Of a DNA stretch of 64,000 nucleotides, positions 44,867-57,200 are shown in pieces (within the stretch, counting starts at the first letter, position 1; every line of letters begins with the position of its first letter). This DNA comes from Aureococcus anophagefferens. Lineage: Eukaryota > Sar > Pelagophyceae > Pelagomonadales > Pelagomonadaceae. Location of the stretch: NCBI RefSeq assembly GCF_000186865.1, contig NW_008705569.1:1443399-1507398 (forward strand). Reading direction: 5' to 3'. Below the pieces are notes generated by a model that saw only the letters and a list, made by a program, of their open reading frames with translations, was not told where the DNA came from and did no database searches. The position numbers and the translations under genes were made by a program.

Positions 44867-46893
44867 CTAAGCGCGGTGGCTCGTCGCTTTGCGGAGCATG
44901 TTCACCTCGGCTTCTAGCTCACGAACGCGGGCGTTGGCGTCCGCGAGCGCGACGTAGCTGAGCCGCCGAAGGGAAGCGCGCACAAGCGTGACGGTGGGCA
45001 TGTCGCAGTGGAGATGCAGCTGGCTCACGTTGAGGTGCTCGTCGTCGCTAAACTTCTTTTGCACCTCGAGCATAATCGCTGTGTCGAAACCGCAGCGATC
45101 GGAGACGTCGCTATCAGCATGCAACGTGCGACGCATCCGCTGCAAGCACGTGCGAATGACGCTGGGGGCGGCGTCCGCGAGATGAATCATGTGAGCGGAC
45201 AGATTGGTCGGCATGTCGCTGTTCTGCATGCCGACGTGGACGGCGCAAGCGGCTATAACGCACGGGAGAAAAACGGACATGTTGGCCTCGTAGAGCATCC
45301 GCATCGCGACGTAGCGGGCAATGAGGAGAGCCCGCGGATGCGCAGGTTGCAGAAGCGGCGCGTTGATGAAATCGAGCGGCGTTACCACGGACACGTACGC
45401 GTCGGCCTCGTACCAGCGAGGCGAATCGAACTCGCTTTCCAGCAGACTCGTGTGAATTGAACCTTCTTTCGATGCGAGGGCCTCTCGAAGGGCGCGATCG
45501 AGGCGATCGAAGAGCCCGCGCCGTCCCTCATCTCCTAGTGCGGCCGGTGCAAGAGCGAAAAAGTCGCACGCTCGGGCGTTGTCTTCGTAGCGCATAGCGA
45601 CGACGCGCAGGGCGCCCGCAGCGAGCAGCTTGATCTGCGCTTGTTGCATCAGCTGCAAGCCGGCGAAGATCGTCGTCATGGCCTGGTCGAGAGAGCCGAC
45701 GCGCGCGGCGAAGCGACACAGAGCGTTTACAGCGAGGAAGACGGTCCGGTCCTCGGTAAATCCAAATGACTCGTGTAGCTGCGCGGGGCGGTGGGGAGTC
45801 GCGCGCGGCGGAGGATCGTGGGTCGCACCCGAAGAATGACCTCCACGGAAACGTAGAGGTTGCACTGGCGCGGCCCCGACGGGTTCGGCGTCGTCTCGAG
45901 CTCGACGTAGAGCGGATCGTGTCCGCCGCATCCGAAGAGGTCGGGCATGCGGATGAGCACGTCGACATCTTCCCACCGGAACGGAGGCTCCTCATCGCCA
46001 TCCCAGTCGAGTGGTCCTGTGCGAGCCCAGTGTAGCCACGTCGCGCTGAAATTGTAAGCGTCCCTGAGGGCAGCCAGGTCGCCTGTGGCCACACGAACAG
46101 ACTCGAGCACGACGTGATCTCGCGCATCGACAGATCCGCGTCGAGGCACGACGATGTGCGCGGGACGATCGATGATCCAGTCGCGATGGGGCAAAAGAAA
46201 TGCACGGCGACGGTCATCTTGATGGACGCGTACGCTGCACAGAGGCACGAGACGCACGCGCTCGACGACCGACAGCGGGCTGTCGTCGTCGACGCAGAAG
46301 AAGCGATGCACGTCGGCGACGTAGTCGCGCACGAGCTCGCGAAAGACCGGGTTTGTCACGTTGATGTTCATCGGGTCGTCGGCCGTCGGCTGGATGACGT
46401 GCCAGCGCCAAAGCTCGGTAGGGGACACGATCTCGTTCACCAGCAGCATCTCCACGGAAAGCTGCGCGTCGAAGGACGCCGCCGCGTAGCTCATCTCCAA
46501 CGCCACGAGGAACTCGATCGCCGCTACGATACCGTCGCGTGCCAAACAGTGCAGCGGCGTCGTGCTGGACGACTCGGCCGCGGCCCGAAAAACGCGCGTC
46601 GACGTCGTGACGAACTCGCGCACGACAGACATGTCTTGCGTCATGCAGCGCAGCGAGGCAACCGCGGTCGAGTTGGAATACTTGACGTTGAACTGCGAGA
46701 AGATCAGGGGATGACCGGGAGGCAAGCGCATGGCGGCGAGCAGCAAGGTGGCACGATTGACGCCCTGCAGGAAATCGTTGCCCTCCGTTGTGAGGTTGCG
46801 CACGTACAGAATGATGTCGCGCGCACTGACGCCGTCGCTGAGCATGTGGCACACGGTGTGCATGTGCGCGATGCAGGCGACACGCAGCAGCAT
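44867..46893 (-). CDS. ankyrin plus cyclin-box protein, two exons
   Basis: Exon 1 45829-46893 and exon 2 44867-45778 flank a 50-nt GT-AG intron (45779-45828), phase 0, giving 658 aa. Exon 1 has ankyrin-like stretches (TTPLHCLARDGIVAAIEFLV). At the junction the frame joins YVSVEVILR to LHESFGFTEDRTVFLAVN, which continues ALCRFAARV and QIKLLAAGALRVVAMRYED: a recognisable cyclin box. A second helical box and a C-terminal leucine-rich coil follow (ARVRELEAEVNML). An ankyrin-cyclin combination is unusual; a CDK-regulatory role is an inference. Confidence 0.55.
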
Positions 46894-47150
46894 CGTGGAA
46901 GCCTATTTTTGCGCTTTGAGCAGGGTGCAATGACATATCTTGACCAAAAGATATTGACGGGGACTTGCCCGGGGCTGCGACCGAGGCGGGTCGGGCTCGT
47001 CGCTGGACAGCCTGGAGGGCTCCGGATATCGAGACGAGCCGAACACCCGACCTAGCATCTAGGACGAGGTAAGTTACACGTAGGTGGCAGCCTACGAGCT
47101 TGGCGACGAAGAGGGCACGACGACGTAGGGAGCACGACGACGTAGGGCGG

Positions 47151-48266
47151 CTACTGCTCGTAGGCGAGCGCGGCCGCGGGGGCGGCCGAGCCGGAGAGCC
47201 AGTCGGGGCCGGACGAGGCGCCCATGGACTTGAAGTCGCGGTCCTTGCCCTTGAACGAGCCCGCAGTGGACGCAACGTGGTCCATGTTGCCCGTGGAGGC
47301 CGCCGGATACGCGGCCGCTGCCGCGGGGGCGGCGGCCGCGGGGGCGGCCGAGCCGGAGAGCCAGTCGGGGCCGGACGAGGCGCCCATGGACTTGAAGTCG
47401 CGGTCCTTGCCCTTGAACGAGCCCGCCGTGGACGCGAAGTGGTCCATGTTGCCCGTGGAGGCCGTCGGATACGCGACCGCGGCCGCGGGGACGGCGGTCG
47501 CGGGGGCGGCCGAGCCGGAGAGCCAGTCGGGGCCGGACGAGGCGCCCATGGACTTGAAGTCGCGGTCCTTGCCCTTGAACGAGCCCGCCGTGGACGCGAA
47601 GTGGTCCATGTTGCCCGTGGAGGCCGCCGGGGACGCGACCGCGGCCGCGGGGGCGGTGGCCGCGGGGGCGGCCGAGCCGGAGAGCCAGTCGGGGCCGGAC
47701 GAGGGGGCCATGGACTTGAAGTCGCGGTCCTTGCCCTTGAACGAGCCCGCCGTGGACGCGAAGTGGTCCACGTTGCCCGTGGAGGCCGCCTGCGCGTAGG
47801 ACTCGACGGCGCCCGAGACCTTGCCGCCGAGCGGCGGCACGTAGCCCTTGACCTCGACGGCCTGGGCCGTGACGTCCTTCTCGCTCTTCATGCGCTCGAG
47901 GTTCGCGACCGTGGCCGCGATCCACGCGCCCTCCCACGCGGCCTGCTCGGCCTCCGCGTCGAGCGCGGGGCGGCCGTCGGCGCGGATCGCGTCGAGGGCC
48001 GCCTGCGCGGCGACCTCGGCCTCGGTGCCGGCCTGGCCGTACTTGCAGTCGGACTCAGTGACGAACTGCTGCTCGTAGGCGACGCCGAAGGTCCCGCCGG
48101 TGCCGCGAGCCGAGCGGGCGTAGGGCGCGTCGCGCACCCGCTTCGCGGCCGCGTCCCGCGCTTGGCGACGCGTCGCTCCGAAGCCGACGTTCACGACGCT
48201 GCTATTGCTACGACCCGCGGGTCGCAGCGCGCACGCACGCGGCGATTTCAGTGTCGATGCCCGCAT
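47151..48266 (-). CDS. repeat protein with four 54-residue units
   Basis: About 371 aa if the ATG at 48266 is used (MRASTLKSPRACALR). An N-terminal ~150-residue part (TFGVAYEQQFVTESDC, ANLERMKSEKDV) is followed by four near-identical units, each with STGNMDHFASTAGSFKGKD, RDFKSMGASSGPDWLSG and an Ala-rich linker. The DNA is host-like and GC-rich in contrast to its surroundings. The proposed start overlaps the 3' end of the Helitron gene by 59 bp, so the true 5' end may have been lost or replaced when this segment joined the element. Function unknown. Confidence 0.5.
   Translation of the reverse strand: MRASTLKSPRACALRPAGRSNSSVVNVGFGATRRQARDAAAKRVRDAPYARSARGTGGTFGVAYEQQFVTESDCKYGQAGTEAEVAAQAALDAIRADGRPALDAEAEQAAWEGAWIAATVANLERMKSEKDVTAQAVEVKGYVPPLGGKVSGAVESYAQAASTGNVDHFASTAGSFKGKDRDFKSMAPSSGPDWLSGSAAPAATAPAAAVASPAASTGNMDHFASTAGSFKGKDRDFKSMGASSGPDWLSGSAAPATAVPAAAVAYPTASTGNMDHFASTAGSFKGKDRDFKSMGASSGPDWLSGSAAPAAAAPAAAAAYPAASTGNMDHVASTAGSFKGKDRDFKSMGASSGPDWLSGSAAPAAALAYEQ
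47160..47800. repeat. 162-bp in-frame tandem repeat, four copies
   Basis: The block CATGGACTTGAAGTCGCGGT occurs at 47223, 47385, 47547 and 47709, an exact 162-bp spacing. Units differ at a handful of positions, mostly in the Ala-coding linker. Confidence 0.95.
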
Positions 48267-51200
48267 GCTGTATGGCGGCCTCTTGGAGCAGGGGATCTGG
48301 ATGCGGTAGATAACCAAAGGTAGCGCCGTCCTCGTAGACGCACTCAGTTTTGTGCGTGCACGAATCGAGAGCGATCGTAATAGCATCGGCGGGATCATGC
48401 ATGTTTCGGGCAGCACGAAGCCGAGAAATCCAAGATGGCCAAGACGGAAACCGGTTCGTCCACCACGCGTACGCCCAAAATAGCTCGCCGGCAGTCGAGC
48501 GTCGCTCGCTGTCGCCCAGTGGGAGCTGGTCCCACGCTGGGCCAGACGTGGCGGGAAAGGCCATGTGAAGCAGAGGCACAAGAATACAAGACCAGGTCCT
48601 GTGAGTCGCGCGAAACACGTCGCGCGCGACGCGCGTCCCGGGAAATCCGAAAACCGGACGAAACGTCAGCGTCGGATCTAGCGTCACCGAAGGACGCAGT
48701 GGCATGGACGGACAAGTGGCGGAGGGGACATCCGCGCGGCGCACCATCGTCTCAGCGTCGCCAGGCGCGAGCAAAGTGCGGTAGTCTGAAACGGTTGCAA
48801 CGCTCGCGGCCGCCTCATCCAGCGGCGGCGCGGCGAAGGCGGAGCCCGCGCCGCCGCCGAGGACCGCGCCGCCGGCGAAGGGCGGCGGCGCCGCGGGCGG
48901 CGGCGCAGGCCCGAGGGGCAGGCTGCGGCGGCTCGAATCGACGGGCGCGACGGGCTGCGCCTCGAGGTCGTGGCGCTCGACGACGTCGATGAGGAGCTCG
49001 ACGAGCCGGTCGCGGTCGACGACGCCCTCGCGCATCCAGAGGCGCCGGCCCGTGCGCGGGTCGACGACGGCGAGGTGCGGGTGCTTGGGGTGGGCCCAGA
49101 TCTGGCGCAGCGGCGGCGGCGGGGGCGGCGCGTCGCCGTCCGGCGCCGCCGCGCCGGGCGGTTCGAGGACCTGGGGGATCGCGCGGTCCTTGTCGTAGCG
49201 ATCCGCGTACGTGACGGCCGCGGGGTCCGTGTGGGGCCGGAGCCAGAGGACGAAGGACGCCTCGACGACGGCCTGCACCGTCTCGTCGGCCCAGGCGTCG
49301 CGGTTCATCTGGTGGCAGCCGAAGACCTGCTCGTTCGTAATGACGACGAGGAGCCACTTGAGCTCGGCCTTGCCCTGGGCCCGCGCGGCCTGGAAGTCGC
49401 CGGGGTGCATGAGGCGCGTCGGCGGGCTGAACATGGTCGCCAGGGACGGCGGCGCGGCCGCAGCGCCGCCGTCGTCGTCGTCGACGCCGCAAAAGTCGTC
49501 GAACGCGCCCGCCACGTGCGGCGGCCGCGGCGCGTCGTCGTCGTCCGCGCCGTAGTCGCCGAGCTGCTGCTTGCGCTGCGCCGGATGACGAAGCACCGGC
49601 GCGCGCGGCGGCGATGCCCCGAACGGCCGAGGCAGAGGCGGTGCTGCGATTGGCGAGGCCAGTGGCGTCGGCGACAACGTCATCGCCGCTGCAGGAGCGA
49701 CGGAGGCCGGAGGATGCAGAACAGTCGGGCACGGTCCCGCGTGCAACGCACCCGGACACGTACCGCATCCCACGAACGCGGGCTGTGCGAAAGCTCCGAC
49801 TTGGTGCGCCGCGCTCGCTGTCACAAGCGTGGGCTGCGCGTCGCCGCCCGCAGCGTTTGGTGGTTGCATCGAGAGAGCGCCGCTCGGCCGCCGCTCCAAC
49901 GCGCGTCGGCTCAGCGGCGGCAACGGCACCTTTTCACGATCTGGACAGGATGCGAGCGTGGACGGGACGAGAGTGTTCGCTCGCAAACGAGCGTATTGCA
50001 TGGCAACAGCCGGATCGGCCACGAGATAATCCAAATCGAGGGACCAAATGTGGATGTTCGAACTGTTTTTGTTGCGGCTAAGCGCGACATACGCCATGCC
50101 TTTCTCGAAGCACTCGCTATCGAGCAAGACGTGAACGTCGGTCTCATAGGTAGCGCCTTGAATGCGATGAATAGTGCAAGCACATTCGTAGACCAGCGGA
50201 AATTGGAAGCGCGTATATCTAGAATTGTGAATAGACTTCTCGTACGATCGCATTCGCTTTAACGTTATCGGTGCGGATTGGCCGTCGATGAGAAATGTAA
50301 TGATCTCTTGTTTCGGATTCTCGGTGTTGTTGAAATCCACCACGGTGCCCGATTGCGAATTCACAGCACCGACGCGCGCGTCGACGTTTGCAGATATCAC
50401 AGCGCGCATGCCCCGGTATACGCGAAGCTCGTGCAGATACCCGGAAAGTTTGTCCGAGATTATTTCAGATTTCGCCGCCGGAACGGATTTGGACGATCTG
50501 CCACCGTCGAGCACCTCCGCGTCGATCGCACGGTAAGTCTTGACGGTCTCCTGCCCAACCAGCGACGGAAAGCGGTAGTCGACAAGCTCTTGAACTTTCT
50601 TACGAAGGCACGCCAAGACGATCGCGTTCGAAGCAAGTGGACAGTGCGCGCACGTAACTTTGGCTAGGATATTCGACGCGTCGGGTTCCGACGGCGGCAC
50701 ACCCACAGCCAAAGCCGCCGCCGACGGCGGAGCCGCTGCGCGTCGACCGGGCCGACCGCGGACGACGTTGACGAACGAGCCGCTCTCTTCAGGCCGACAG
50801 TGGTTCTCGCAGCAACGCGCGAATAGGATGTCGCGATCCTCCTGCGTAAAGGTGTCGTTCTCCAACGTACGAACACGAAGATGCGAAAGCATGCGCGCCC
50901 AAGGAGGATCGGCGGCGCTACGCACTTGCTCGATAAGCTCGAGGAACGAGAGACGCGGGAACACGAAGCCATCGAAGACCTTCTCTTCATAGCAGTAGCG
51001 CTCCACAGCCGGGAGCTGGTTTAAATCGCCGATCGCAATGAAGCTTTTGCCACCGCAAGACCTACGTGGGTGCGTAGATCATGTGTTCGCAAGCTCGGAG
51101 CGAAGCTACGTAGGTGCGTGGCACCTACGCGGCCTAGAAAAAGGGATATTGACGTAGACTCCACAGGCTCGAGCCGAGGCTACGGAGCCTCGTGGGTTCC

Positions 51201-54200
51201 TACGAAGACACCCGAAGAGGGACTCTGCGCGGGACTTGTTCTGGTTGTACGAGCCCTCCGTATTATGGACGATCGCGTTGAAAGTGTCCCAGACTCCTTG
51301 CAACGCGTTGCACGTTAGCATGGATATCTCGTCGACGACGACGACATCGACATCGTGCAAGAAAGCCCAGTAGATCGAATGCTTTCGATGCTTGTCAGGT
51401 ATGAAGCGCCCGTCGGTGCCCAGGCTGCAGGCCGAGTGGACGGTAGATCCGCCGATGATAGAAGCGGCCTTGGCCGTGGATCCGAGAACGAGAACGTTGA
51501 GTCCTTGGCTTCGCCATTCGGCGATGAGAAGTTTGAGAAGCAAGCTTTTACCCGTGCCAGCTTCGCCGCTCAGGAACGTGCTGAGTAGCTTGGTTCCAGC
51601 CTCGCGAAGCATGTCGAACGCGGCCGTCTGGCTACACGTGAAAGTAAGATCGACATTTGCGCCGTTTTGGACGGTGTGCCAGACGAGACGACCCTCAGCA
51701 TTTCGGGAAGTGGTGGGTGGCGGAGGTGGCGGGCAGCGAAGGTTCGCGTACCATCGATGCACCGCAGGTTGGATGCCCGGAGGTCCGCGATACTCGCTCT
51801 GCTCGAGCACGTCGTCGTCGTCGTCCTCGTCGATGTCATCGTTTACTTGAAATATAGTACCGCTATCGCGTAGATCGGAAACCATGCTCTCGACGACGTC
51901 GGGCCTGAACAATCGCTTAGTAGCTAGTTCTCGCAAGAACTGCATCTCGTCATCGTCATTTTCAGGTATGAGCTGGTGGTGCTTGCATGCCTCTCTAATT
52001 CGTCGGCCACCCGTGATGTCCGCGACACGAGCAGAGCGCCAGGCAGTGTTTAACAACAGTAACTGATAGTAAAAAGCGTCACCGTGGCGCGCAGGCGATT
52101 TAAACCGGTACGCAATCGGCGCTTTTTTATCTCGGACCACGACGAAGCGCGTCTTTGGGCCGAGTTCGTCCGGCTCGTCCAACAGTTTCCAACACGTCCC
52201 GGCATCTATATTGCGCTGAGGCACGCTATCCCAAGTACACACCTTGTAGCGCGTCCAAAAATCTTGATACGTGACGTTCTCGAAGTCGATCGTCTCTTCG
52301 TCGCCGCCGTCGGGGGCCGGAACGTAGCCGTTGACGGGGCGCAATTGATACTTTTCTATCATGCCATCCGCGTAGACGACGGCATCTGAGTTCTCAGTTT
52401 CGTTCGTTCGCTGATCTCTTCTCTTGAGAGCGCGACGACGCACACCGGGCGCACTCGTGGTCAGCTCGACGGTACCCGTCGCACTGTGAAGACGTTTTCC
52501 CAGTAATATGGATATGATTTCCGGAGCCCGGATGCAGCGACCAACCATGAAATTCTGTTGCGGGCTTCGCCGCTCGCGGATGCGGAGCGCCTCAGCGTCG
52601 CCGATCAGACCGTGCGGCTCCGGCTTGGTAACGTATTTGGAAATGTACGATATGAAGCCGACGGTCGTGCAATGCATGATGTTCATGCAGCCGCCCCAAG
52701 CGGCGAGCCAGGCCGGAATGTACGGTGATAGCCTCCGGTCTTCCTCCCTTAGAGTCTTGTACTCCCAACGGTCGCTCTCCTCATTTAAGCCTGTCTCTGA
52801 ACGTAACGGCCGTGGGTAGCCGCCGCGACACACTGGAATCGCCTCACCGTGACGAAAAAAGCACTTTGGGTGACACTCGTGAGTTTGAAGAGCGAGCACA
52901 AACTCGCGCCAACGGATTTCAGCGGCGGTGGCTACGTTGCGCGGCGCCGTGCCGCAGATGGCATCTGGATTGCTCGTCTCGGCTTCGACCCAAATCGCCA
53001 TGTGGATGTGGAGAGACCTGCGCGGGGGCGCGAGTCACGCGTCCCGACGAATTCGTGGAAGGCATGTCGAAGCGCGACGGACCATGCAGCACGTCGGGCG
53101 CGAAGTTTCCAAGACAGGCACTGTAGCAGCAGCAGCGACGCGGGCCCGTAGACGTCCCCGCGAGACCAGAAAGCAGACACCGGGGACGACCCTCGACTCT
53201 GATCCTCATGTCGATGCCAGGTACGCTCGATGGTGCCAATAGGAGAACTAGTGCCGTCTGCTAAAAAGAGTTTGTGAAATTCAGACCAACGATGAAAATA
53301 ATGACGCGTGGCCTCGACCGGCCGCGCCCCAAAATGTTGACCGTCCAGTGCACGTTTCATGTCGGACCAGCCGAACTCATTAGCCGTAAACGTGGCAAAA
53401 TATTGCGGTACGCCGTAGGTCACGCAAAATGCCATAAGGCTGCGGAACGTCTCTTTCCAATAAGATTTACCACCGACGACCGTTTTCCCAACACCGCCCG
53501 TGAAAGATTCGAAGTCGGGAAGATGCAGGCTGGCATCACGACGCGTCTGCTCGAGGACGGTCTCGAGAGGAGCGCCAACGACATTCGCCGGCGCAACGCG
53601 GGTGGCGCCTGCGTGAAATTGCCTTTTGAGCTTTTCGTTGTACGTGGCGTGCGGAAGCTCGTCGGCGCGAGCCCACTTTGGATTCACTGAAAGAAGACGG
53701 AGTTTGTTATGATGCACGAAAGAGCAGCTCTTCGGACCCGAATAGTTCGGCGGAGTCTGTATCCAACCACCGCTACCGCGATAATAAAGCACGGTATGAA
53801 GGAGGTTCTCGGTGCCGTGGGACGCGTTGAGCGCGGTCACAGTCTCTGCGACAGTAGCGTCGTCGCGTCGACGTTTAGAGCCAACGGTCTGGTGCTGGAG
53901 ATGATTGCGCACGTTACACATCTCTTCGGGCACATCGTCGACGGTAAACAGCAGGCCACTGAGTCCAGGACGGTTCACCGTGGTGGACGTATTGTCCTCA
54001 TCCCGCGCGGGAGGAACGAGGGCGTGCTCGGCGTAAGTCGCGTCGGGATTGTAAACGTCTTCAGACACCACGGCCATGCCGCTGGATCCACCGGCGTCAG
54101 GAGGAAACGGGTCCTCCGTGTCGCCGCGTTGCTCGCGCTCCGCAGCCGTCAGGAATGCCCGTATGTGCGAGTTGCACGTCTGCAGATAATCCAACCCCAC

Positions 54201-57200
54201 CCGACGTCGCGCCAACCGCGCAGGATCGACGGCGGAAGTAGTTCCGAGGACAAGCCCAGGGTCACCGTGGAAATCGGCGGGTCCAAGATCCGCGCCGCCA
54301 CTGAATACGCTGTAACCTGAGCCCGAGTAGCCGCGAAACGTCGCATTTGCAGCTTTGAGACACGCGAGCGATTGACGGTCTTCGCGGTCGAGGTTGACTA
54401 ATTCATCCGGAACCTGACCGTTGAAGCCAAAATCTTCAGGGGGGCCGAATCGAACGCTTTGGCCGTCGTACAGATTGAGGACAGTCGGGTCGACGGAATC
54501 CGGTTTCTTGCAACTGCCACAAGTGAAAACACGGCAAAAGTTACCATCGTCGTCACTGTCGGGACGGCAGAGAAACACGTCATCGAGCCCGACTTCGCAC
54601 CGGTCTGCGAGGCCCTGTATGTGGGACGAAAACACGGGCCAGGCACGACAGTCCTCGCGGCTGCCAACTCGACGGTTCTTGATCGTTTCACAATATGGCT
54701 GGTACATGGTGACACCGCAACTGTAGCAGACATAACACGGCAACTGTTGAAACTTTTGCAAACATTTCGAAATCTGCGATTTGTACTCACGAATCTGGTC
54801 GACGTGAGTTTCCACATGGGACGACCCGGTCGAATCCAACAATCCGCTAGTCATCGCGATGTGTTCCGGCGCGCGCGGACGAGTGTTCCCAAGGCCCTGT
54901 GATTGAAGATGCACGGCCTGGGCAAGCGTGCCGGCACCAGCGAGAGAAGAATGTCCGGGCGCGCACGCCCGCTTGACGACTACGCGCCCAAGCGCGTCGG
55001 CCACGCGGAGCCACGCGTCGACCCCACGAAGACCACGTAGCGGCGTCACCGCAGCGGACGACAGGTGCAAGCCCACACACGTCCGGCAAAAGTCTTGCTT
55101 GGTCATGACCTCAGAGCGCACAATCCAAATCGACGGAGGTTCGACTGATAGCTCCGCGGCCTCCTGGATCACTTCGAAGACACGCTCGTTTACTAGCAAG
55201 CCGCGGTGAAGCTCATCACGCTCGACATCGTCGGAGGGGACCTCGACGACCCAGAACCGACAGGCATCCTCGTCGGAACGCGGATCGGAGCAACAAAACA
55301 TCACCTCATCGCGTCGATTGAAGAGGTCCACTTGCTCGAGGGTGGCGTCTCCGTCGACGTCATCGGTATCGTCGCCGCGAGTAGATGGGAAGCACAACTT
55401 GACAGGGTTGGCCAGAAGTTGGTCGACGATTTGCAGCTCGACGCGAGCCAGCACACGCCGAGGGTCGTCGCAGGCGGGCGCAAAACACGGGATCGCCTTT
55501 CGCTGCACCACCGTCCGAAGGTGCACGCGAATCGCATCGCACAACTCGGACACGCTCATATCGCGACGCAAGTCGATGAACGTCATGTACACGAACGGTA
55601 TCAGACAGGCCGGCAACGGTGACGCCGCGGGCAGAACCTCGTCCGCACAGCGCAACATCGACCCCACGAGCGTAAAGTCCCACGCGTGAGCGATCCGTCC
55701 CTGCGTGCAGTCGGCGCTGTACACGAGGCCGGTAGGTAACGCGGCGTGAGCATCGAGGAGCGTCGTCCACGACGTGTAGCTAAACACGAGTTGGGGCGCC
55801 CCGTCCGTCGCGCGCAGCCACGGAAACGGGCCGGTACCGTCGCGAGCCGTGACGCCGAGCGCCCGCTCGGGTACAGGCGCTCGCCGAACATACGCCGCCG
55901 AAGCATCAGGACGCGACGCAGCGTGTTCGACACGGCGAGGCATCGCCGGCGTAGCGCGTGCTGCTTCGACATCAGACTCGGAGTGGACATTGCGGCGGCA
56001 CGCTTGTTCGAGAGCTAGATCGGTTGCTATGGGGTCGATGGAGACACACAAAGAAGCCAGATGCTCGCGATCGTGTACGCCAGCGAACGTAGCAGCGTCC
56101 ACGGCGAGCTTTGTCGGGGAAAAATCGAACCGATGGGCGACGAGCCTCACGCGCTCGACCACAGATCGTAACAAAAGCAGCGCGTCGAGGCGGTCACAAA
56201 CGACGGGCCAATCGTCGACATCACGGACGTAATCGAACAGCGTATGACAAATAGCGTCCAAATAGTGCGCAAAGTAACTCGCAAAATCTATATGCCGGCA
56301 CAACTGTTCCAAGAGGAAATCCATCACGACTCTTGGGCACACGCCATGCAGCTCCGCGTCGAGCGCTTGAGCCAAACACATTTGCGCCTTGTCAGCGAAA
56401 TCGGCGTGCCTTTGGGCAGCACGCGGCCGAGCCCAGCAAGAATCGCGATTGGCCAGGCTGGTACAGGCATCGCAAAGTTCGCGGCGGTGTCGTCCTGCGT
56501 GAGGCGGCATCGCAGACGCGGGATCACCAGAACATGGTCGAAGGACAATTTCGTCGCGCGCTGCAGCGAGCGCAGCGTTGACAGGCAAGCGACCGTGGTA
56601 GTTGGCGACTACTGCAGCAAAGGCGTCGGGTACAGCAGCGCGTGTGATGACGTCGCCACGCGAGGCCGCTGGAAGCGCGTCGTCGAGTCTGGACGCTAGA
56701 CCATCGGCTGCACGATGGAGCGCCGTAGCGGTCCAGCAGGCAGACCGCCATCGTCGCCGCCGGGGTATAGAGTAGATTTCAGGCGAAGGCTTCGTCGAAG
56801 CATCGCGCGGCCAGCGACTAGAGCCGGCAAGCAGCGCGTGTGCGAGCAAACGTCCCCCCTCTCGGCCGCGCTCGAGCTGGATTGCAAGAAGTATCTCGCT
56901 CGGGAAATCTGGATGAAGTTGGATCGTCGGCCACGGCCGATCGCGAAAGTAAAGGCATACGGGACTGGCCGGGCCAGCGAGCTCAGCGAGCCGCTCCCGC
57001 ACGTCGCGCGACTTGAAGCGACCGGGCCGCATCGTGCTCGCGATCTGAGCAGCGATTGCAGTCATCGACTCATCAGGAAGTTTCACGCGCTCGCGAAGAA
57101 AATACGACAACAACTCGAGGTCGTCCGCGACGCTCCACACTCGACTCGCACGCTTGACGCGCTGAAAGGCGTCGAGAAACGGCAGCACGAGACCCGGCTG

